Source of the DNA: JBPOFM01 sp041391925
Lineage (GTDB): Bacteria; Bacteroidota; Bacteroidia; Flavobacteriales; Flavobacteriaceae
Direction: 5' to 3'
Length of the DNA stretch: 64,000 bases
NCBI GenBank assembly: GCA_041391925.1
Contig: JAWKNA010000008.1
Location: 1-64,000, forward strand
Positions within the stretch are counted from its first letter, which is position 1. Every line of letters begins with the position of its first letter. A model generated the notes under the pieces. It saw only the letters and a list, made by a program, of their open reading frames with translations. It made no database searches and had not been told where the DNA came from. Of this stretch, positions 60,480-64,000 are shown one piece after another. Made by a program: the position numbers and the translations under genes.

Positions 60480-61259
60480 TTACTTGATTTTTAGTTGGTA
60501 TTGATGAAGTTTTTTCGAACCGTAAATATACAAGGTTTCATTGGTTACCAAAAACTGATTTATTAACAATTCGTTGAGTGGAATAGCAAGTAGTTTTTTC
60601 GAATCTTTCTGAAGATAAAACAGCTTTTCTTGTTGTTTAATAATTAAATTGCCATTGTCTTCTGAGAGTTCCGTAAAACCATCATTTTTTAGCTTCTTTA
60701 CCAAACTCCCAAAATAATTGTATTGATACAGGAATTTCTCTGTCAAGAGCCAACAGAAATTATAATCGCTCACCATATCCAAAACATTGGATTGCACCGG
60801 AAGTGTAGTCGCTCGTGTTTTATTGGTTTTGTAATCAAAAAGTTCCAGTTGCTGCAAATCGGTGTTGAAAATCCAAAGCGTATTGTCGGAACCCGTTGAG
60901 ATGTGTGATACGTTTTTATACGGCTGAATAGTATTAAAGTCGATTTTGTAGATTTCCGCCAAGCGATTGTCCAAAATGATAGCGGTATTGAAATTTTTGT
61001 AAAAGAGATTGATTTTAAGTGAATTGAAGGCATCCGCAGACGTAATCTTGCCAAGCTGAATATTGCTATACTTCATATCTTTCTCCTTGTCTATCTTATG
61101 AAATGTATGCTCATCTATTAGATAGATGATTCCAAAGTTATCGATGTTAACAATTGTTGGAAGTTCAATTTCTGTAGTTTTAATCCATCTTGCATCAATG
61201 TTTTCTTGCGAAAAACTAAAGATGGAAAAACAAAAAAAGAAGAAGGCGAATTTTTTCAT
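60480..61259 (-). CDS. Exported beta-propeller-like protein of unknown function
   Basis: A 259-residue protein with signal peptide MKKFAFFFFCFSIFSFSQ. The rest has repeated short beta units with conserved W/Y and D turns (HISTGSDNTLWIFNTDLQQL, VSDYNFCWLLTEKFLYQYNYF), suggesting a propeller of about five blades. No catalytic motif. The only functional hint is tight linkage (2 nt) to the deoxynucleoside kinase gene; the link may be operon convenience. Confidence 0.7.
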   Translation of the reverse strand: MKKFAFFFFCFSIFSFSQENIDARWIKTTEIELPTIVNIDNFGIIYLIDEHTFHKIDKEKDMKYSNIQLGKITSADAFNSLKINLFYKNFNTAIILDNRLAEIYKIDFNTIQPYKNVSHISTGSDNTLWIFNTDLQQLELFDYKTNKTRATTLPVQSNVLDMVSDYNFCWLLTEKFLYQYNYFGSLVKKLKNDGFTELSEDNGNLIIKQQEKLFYLQKDSKKLLAIPLNELLINQFLVTNETLYIYGSKKLHQYQLKIK

Positions 61260-61292
61260 TGTGGAATGAAAAGTACAAAAATCAAACCACTT

Positions 61293-61976
61293 TCAACAGA
61301 TTAATTTATACCCAAATCCACGCACGTTCAAAATTTGAATGGTTTCGTCCGCTTGTAGCTTTTTGCGAAGTTTGGTAATGAACACATCCATACTTCGAGC
61401 ATTGAAAAAATCGTCATTTCCCCAGAGTTTGTTAAGAATGAGCGTTCGGTCCAACACTTGATTTTTGTTTTTTATCAGGTGAAACAACAAATGTGCTTCG
61501 CGATGCGTCAATTGCGATGGTTCATCTTCTTTAAACTGAAGAGTTTGTTTCGGAAAATCAAAGGTGTAGTGTCCCAATTTAAGAATTTCGGAGGTTTTTT
61601 GAACTTGTGCTCGATTCAAAAGATTGTTGATGCGAACAATTAGTTCCTCCATGCTGAACGGTTTTTTCAGATAATCGTTGCCTCCTATGGTAAACCCTTC
61701 CACCACATCCTGCGTTTGGGATTTTGCTGTCAAAAAGATAATTGGAATCGTTTCATCAATGGCTCTAATCTCTTTAGCCAAGGTGAACCCATCTTTTTTG
61801 GGCATCATCACATCCAAGACCAAAATTTCAGGTTTTTGATTTTGATAGACATCCATTGCTTTTTCTCCATTGTCGCACAACAGCACCTTGAAATTTCTGG
61901 TTTCAAGACTTTCCTTGATAATCATTCCCAGCGCGGGTTCGTCTTCGGCTAAAAGTATGGTATTGATTTTATTCAT
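61293..61976 (-). CDS. OmpR/PhoB-family response regulator
   Basis: A 227-residue regulator. Receiver domain residues 1-~120 with acidic pocket E11/D12, phosphoacceptor D55 (ILVLDVMMPKKDG) and K in YLKKPFSMEELI. The C-terminal about 100 residues form a winged helix (LTHREAHLLFHLIKNKNQVLDR, ARSMDVFITKLRKKL, VRGFGYKLIC). It overlaps the sensor kinase gene by 8 nt downstream of it. The likely operator is the triple repeat at 63.47 kb. Confidence 0.93.
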   Translation of the reverse strand: MNKINTILLAEDEPALGMIIKESLETRNFKVLLCDNGEKAMDVYQNQKPEILVLDVMMPKKDGFTLAKEIRAIDETIPIIFLTAKSQTQDVVEGFTIGGNDYLKKPFSMEELIVRINNLLNRAQVQKTSEILKLGHYTFDFPKQTLQFKEDEPSQLTHREAHLLFHLIKNKNQVLDRTLILNKLWGNDDFFNARSMDVFITKLRKKLQADETIQILNVRGFGYKLIC

Positions 61977-63432
61977 TGGGAAGGCTCATTTTAAATTCCG
62001 TTCCACTATCATTCAAATGCAATTGAACGTTGCCACCATGTTTTTCAATTATTTTTTTGGTATAATACAACCCAATTCCAAAACCTTTGACGTCGTGTGT
62101 ATTGCCTTTTGGAACGCGATAAAACTTTTCAAAAATCCTGTCTTTGTGGATATTGGAAAGCGTTTTGCCATCATCTGTAATTGACACAGTAAACGCAAAT
62201 GAATTTTGTTCCACAGTAAGCGTAATGTTGTCACCGCCATATTTTACGGCATTGTCCAACACATTGTTAATGGCATTCTCAAAATGGAAGACATCCACAT
62301 TTGCCAAAATTGATTCTTCTGAAGGTAAAAAAAGTATGGTTTTGTTTTTCGATTGCATTTGATGTTTTTCAACCAAGCCTTTCAATATTTCTACGATGCT
62401 GGTTTTTTCTTTGTGGAGTTGCAGCGTTTCACTATCCAAAGTAGCAGTTTCCAAGAGTTTTTCGACCATTACGTTGAGTTTTGTCAATTGCTCAGTGGAC
62501 ATGTCCACATAGGTTTTTGTTTTTTCTTTATTGTCAATGACGTTAAAATTCTTAATACTTTCCAAAGCGACACTAATAGTTGCAATGGGTGTTTTGAATT
62601 CGTGCGTGATATTGCTAATCAAATCATTTTTTACTTCAGCCAATTGCTTTTGGTTTTGGATGATTTTTAGCAAATAAAACAAGCTTGAAATGATGGCCAA
62701 AGTGAGCAACAGGGACAGCAAAATTTCAAAAATACCATTCTTGAGGATGATGTTGGTGGCATTCGCGTAATGGAGTTCCAAAGTTTCATCTTGTTTCAAA
62801 AACTTGGTTTTGGCAGTCGTTTTTAAAAAATCTGGCGAGATTTTATCCTCATGACAACTATTGATTAAACTATCACTTTTAAAATGTTTCAGAGCAAAAT
62901 CAATGTCCAATGTCTTACGCTTTAACTCCTTGACCACTAGTGAATCTAATCGATTCAAGTTCAAAGAATCATTTTGTATGGAAATAAATATGGCTTTGAT
63001 ACCTTTCAATAGTTTGATACTATCAGAAGCCATTTTGCCTCTCAAAACTTTTACACTACGAGCTTCTTTGTCGGGTCCTGAAAAATCAATGGCGTTTGTA
63101 GAATCAAGCAGTTGCGTAAAACCTGAAATTTTTGATTTAAAAGTAGTTTTATAATCTTTATCGAACTCGGCAATAATGGAATCTCTAGAAATTGAATCCA
63201 GTTTTGAATCAAAATTCAATGTATCCGATTTAATAATTGTCATGTGATTGTCTTCAGCCAAATCTGCGTAGTAAATTTCGACTGCATTGTCCAAGGCTAT
63301 TTGCACATCATTCACATAACGCTGTTTATTTGCCAAAAAATTGTTGTAATTCCAATAGCATTGCACCGCAATGGTCAATGCCATCGTGATGATGATGATA
63401 TACAAAATGCTATGGTATTTCCTTTCATTCAT
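61969..63432 (-). CDS. Sensor histidine kinase with large extracytoplasmic domain
   Basis: A 487-residue kinase. Membrane helices at about 8-27 and 234-256 enclose a 200-residue external domain with no recognised fold. The HisKA box ISNITHEFKTPIATISVAL has phosphoacceptor H277. The ATPase part has NAINNVLDNAVKYGG (N box), DDGKTLS (an atypical DxGxG) and GFGIGLYYTKKI (G2). There is no HAMP domain after helix 2. Divergent from a GLPGLI gene; it and the regulator are one operon. A TACATTTG element (63437-63444) lies so close to the ATG that transcription may start at or near it. Confidence 0.92.
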   Translation of the reverse strand: MNERKYHSILYIIIITMALTIAVQCYWNYNNFLANKQRYVNDVQIALDNAVEIYYADLAEDNHMTIIKSDTLNFDSKLDSISRDSIIAEFDKDYKTTFKSKISGFTQLLDSTNAIDFSGPDKEARSVKVLRGKMASDSIKLLKGIKAIFISIQNDSLNLNRLDSLVVKELKRKTLDIDFALKHFKSDSLINSCHEDKISPDFLKTTAKTKFLKQDETLELHYANATNIILKNGIFEILLSLLLTLAIISSLFYLLKIIQNQKQLAEVKNDLISNITHEFKTPIATISVALESIKNFNVIDNKEKTKTYVDMSTEQLTKLNVMVEKLLETATLDSETLQLHKEKTSIVEILKGLVEKHQMQSKNKTILFLPSEESILANVDVFHFENAINNVLDNAVKYGGDNITLTVEQNSFAFTVSITDDGKTLSNIHKDRIFEKFYRVPKGNTHDVKGFGIGLYYTKKIIEKHGGNVQLHLNDSGTEFKMSLPNE

Positions 63433-63436
63433 TGCT

Positions 63437-63444
63437 CAAATGTA
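63437..63444 (-). promoter_or_regulatory. Predicted -7 element of the sensor kinase operon
   Basis: Minus-strand TACATTTG, an exact TAnnTTTG match only 4 nt before the ATG, so the mRNA is likely leaderless or nearly so. No TTG upstream. Confidence 0.45.
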
Positions 63445-63470
63445 AATGTTAAAAGCATTTAAAACTAATC

Positions 63471-63500
63471 GGTTAACACACGTTAACACTCATTAACTCA
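63471..63500. promoter_or_regulatory. Three 10-bp direct repeats, likely response-regulator binding site
   Basis: GGTTAACACA, CGTTAACACT, CATTAACTCA: three tandem units with period 10 in the 124-nt divergent region. OmpR-type regulators bind such 10-11-bp direct repeats. Placement is 20 nt before the -7 element of the GLPGLI gene. Confidence 0.7.
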
Positions 63501-63519
63501 AAGATTCAAAATCACTTTC

Positions 63520-63527
63520 CATATTTG
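63520..63527 (+). promoter_or_regulatory. Predicted -7 element for the GLPGLI gene
   Basis: CATATTTG, one mismatch to TAnnTTTG, 29 nt before the start; no TTG at -33, consistent with an activated promoter. Confidence 0.45.
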
Positions 63528-63556
63528 TAGTATTATAAATCAAAAAATAGAACAGT

Positions 63557-64000
63557 ATGACTACAATTACCAAAATCATTATTGTGGGACTGGTATTGAC
63601 TATCAACAAAGTCAATGCCCAAGAATTCCAGGGGATAGCCACTTATAAATCGCACCGCAAAGTGGATCTAAAACTAGATGGCGACGGTATAAATGATGAA
63701 CGAAAGAAACAATTGCAAGAACAGTTGAGCAAGCAATTTCAAAGGGAATACACGCTCAAATTCAATCAACAGGAATCCATTTATCGGCAAAATGAGCAAT
63801 TGGAAGCGCCATCTCCAGCTAATTCTAGCGGCATCAAAATAGTGGTTGCGCAGAGTTCAGACATTATGTACAAAAACATTAAGGAAAACAGATATACCAA
63901 CGAAACTGAGATGTTGGGCAAACAGTTTTTAATCAAGGACACGTTGACCAACCGTCAATGGAAATTGGTAAACGAGACAAAAAATATCGGTGTTTATACC
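63557..64000 (+). CDS. GLPGLI-family protein (3' end outside window)
   Basis: The first 148 codons of an exported protein, running off the right edge. Signal peptide MTTITKIIIVGLVLTINKVNA, then the family pattern EFQGIATYKSHRKVDLKL, YTLKFNQQESIYRQNEQLE, and NETEMLGKQFLIKDTLTNRQWKLVNE, resembling GLPGLI proteins (named for a motif further downstream). These are Bacteroidota periplasmic proteins of unknown function. Divergent from the two-component operon and next to its putative operator, so it is the likely regulatory target. Confidence 0.8.
   Translation, partial: MTTITKIIIVGLVLTINKVNAQEFQGIATYKSHRKVDLKLDGDGINDERKKQLQEQLSKQFQREYTLKFNQQESIYRQNEQLEAPSPANSSGIKIVVAQSSDIMYKNIKENRYTNETEMLGKQFLIKDTLTNRQWKLVNETKNIGVYT

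Noticed and set aside
63471..63500. CRISPR-like or satellite repeat
   Set aside because: Only three 10-bp units with no spacers. The position between divergent promoters fits a regulator binding site better.

Overview
The window reads as chromosomal core DNA of a member of the Flavobacteriaceae (Bacteroidota). The reasons are the gliding-motility ATPase GldA, a SusC/SusD pair with satellite lipoproteins, a GLPGLI-family protein, a MetH split into two genes, A/T-rich intergenic DNA, near-absence of Shine-Dalgarno sequences, and repeated matches to the Bacteroidota promoter (TTG, 17-21 nt, TAnnTTTG). I see no tRNA, rRNA, CRISPR array, insertion sequence, integrase or phage gene.

Layout. Positions 1-3.9 kb hold a minus-strand aromatic amino-acid operon (pheA, aminotransferase, tyrA, DAHP synthase running off the left edge), preceded by a short leader ORF with six consecutive aromatic codons and a terminator. 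At 4.0-8.1 kb are gldA (+), a head-GIN lipoprotein with a PagL-like outer-membrane protein, and an aminotransferase. At 8.1-17.1 kb is a methionine region: a minus-strand set (trans-sulfuration enzyme, homoserine dehydrogenase, metH in two parts, metF) behind a SAM-I riboswitch with terminator, and the divergent metK behind what I read as a SAM-II riboswitch. At 17.2-22.4 kb are an M28 peptidase, two lipoproteins and the Kdo transferase. At 22.5-26 kb are a DegT/DnrJ aminotransferase, galE and an amidohydrolase. At 26-34.6 kb a membrane-anchored AraC regulator precedes susC, susD and two surface lipoproteins, closed by a strong terminator.

At 34.7-45.7 kb come lspA, fabD, a FAD protein, an alpha/beta hydrolase, a 2TM-dihydrofolate reductase fusion, a CBM48-like protein, thyA, a nucleoside transporter with a secreted-type N-terminal domain, a bifunctional nuclease and etfBA. 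A perfect 24-bp palindrome lies upstream of etfB. At 45.9-49.9 kb is a 1311-residue repeat-rich membrane protein that I cannot assign. At 50-57.8 kb are pdhB, a DUF5686-type outer-membrane protein, soluble and membrane pyrophosphatases and an App1-like phosphatase. At 57.8-64 kb are ppk1, a deoxynucleoside kinase, a beta-propeller-like protein, a two-component system, and a divergent GLPGLI gene sharing an intergenic triple direct repeat.

The most interesting content is regulatory: an apparent ribosome-mediated attenuator of the aromatic operon, two different SAM riboswitch classes back to back in one 486-bp divergent region, the etf palindrome, and the likely response-regulator operator. All calls come from reading the sequence; no database search or folding program was run.
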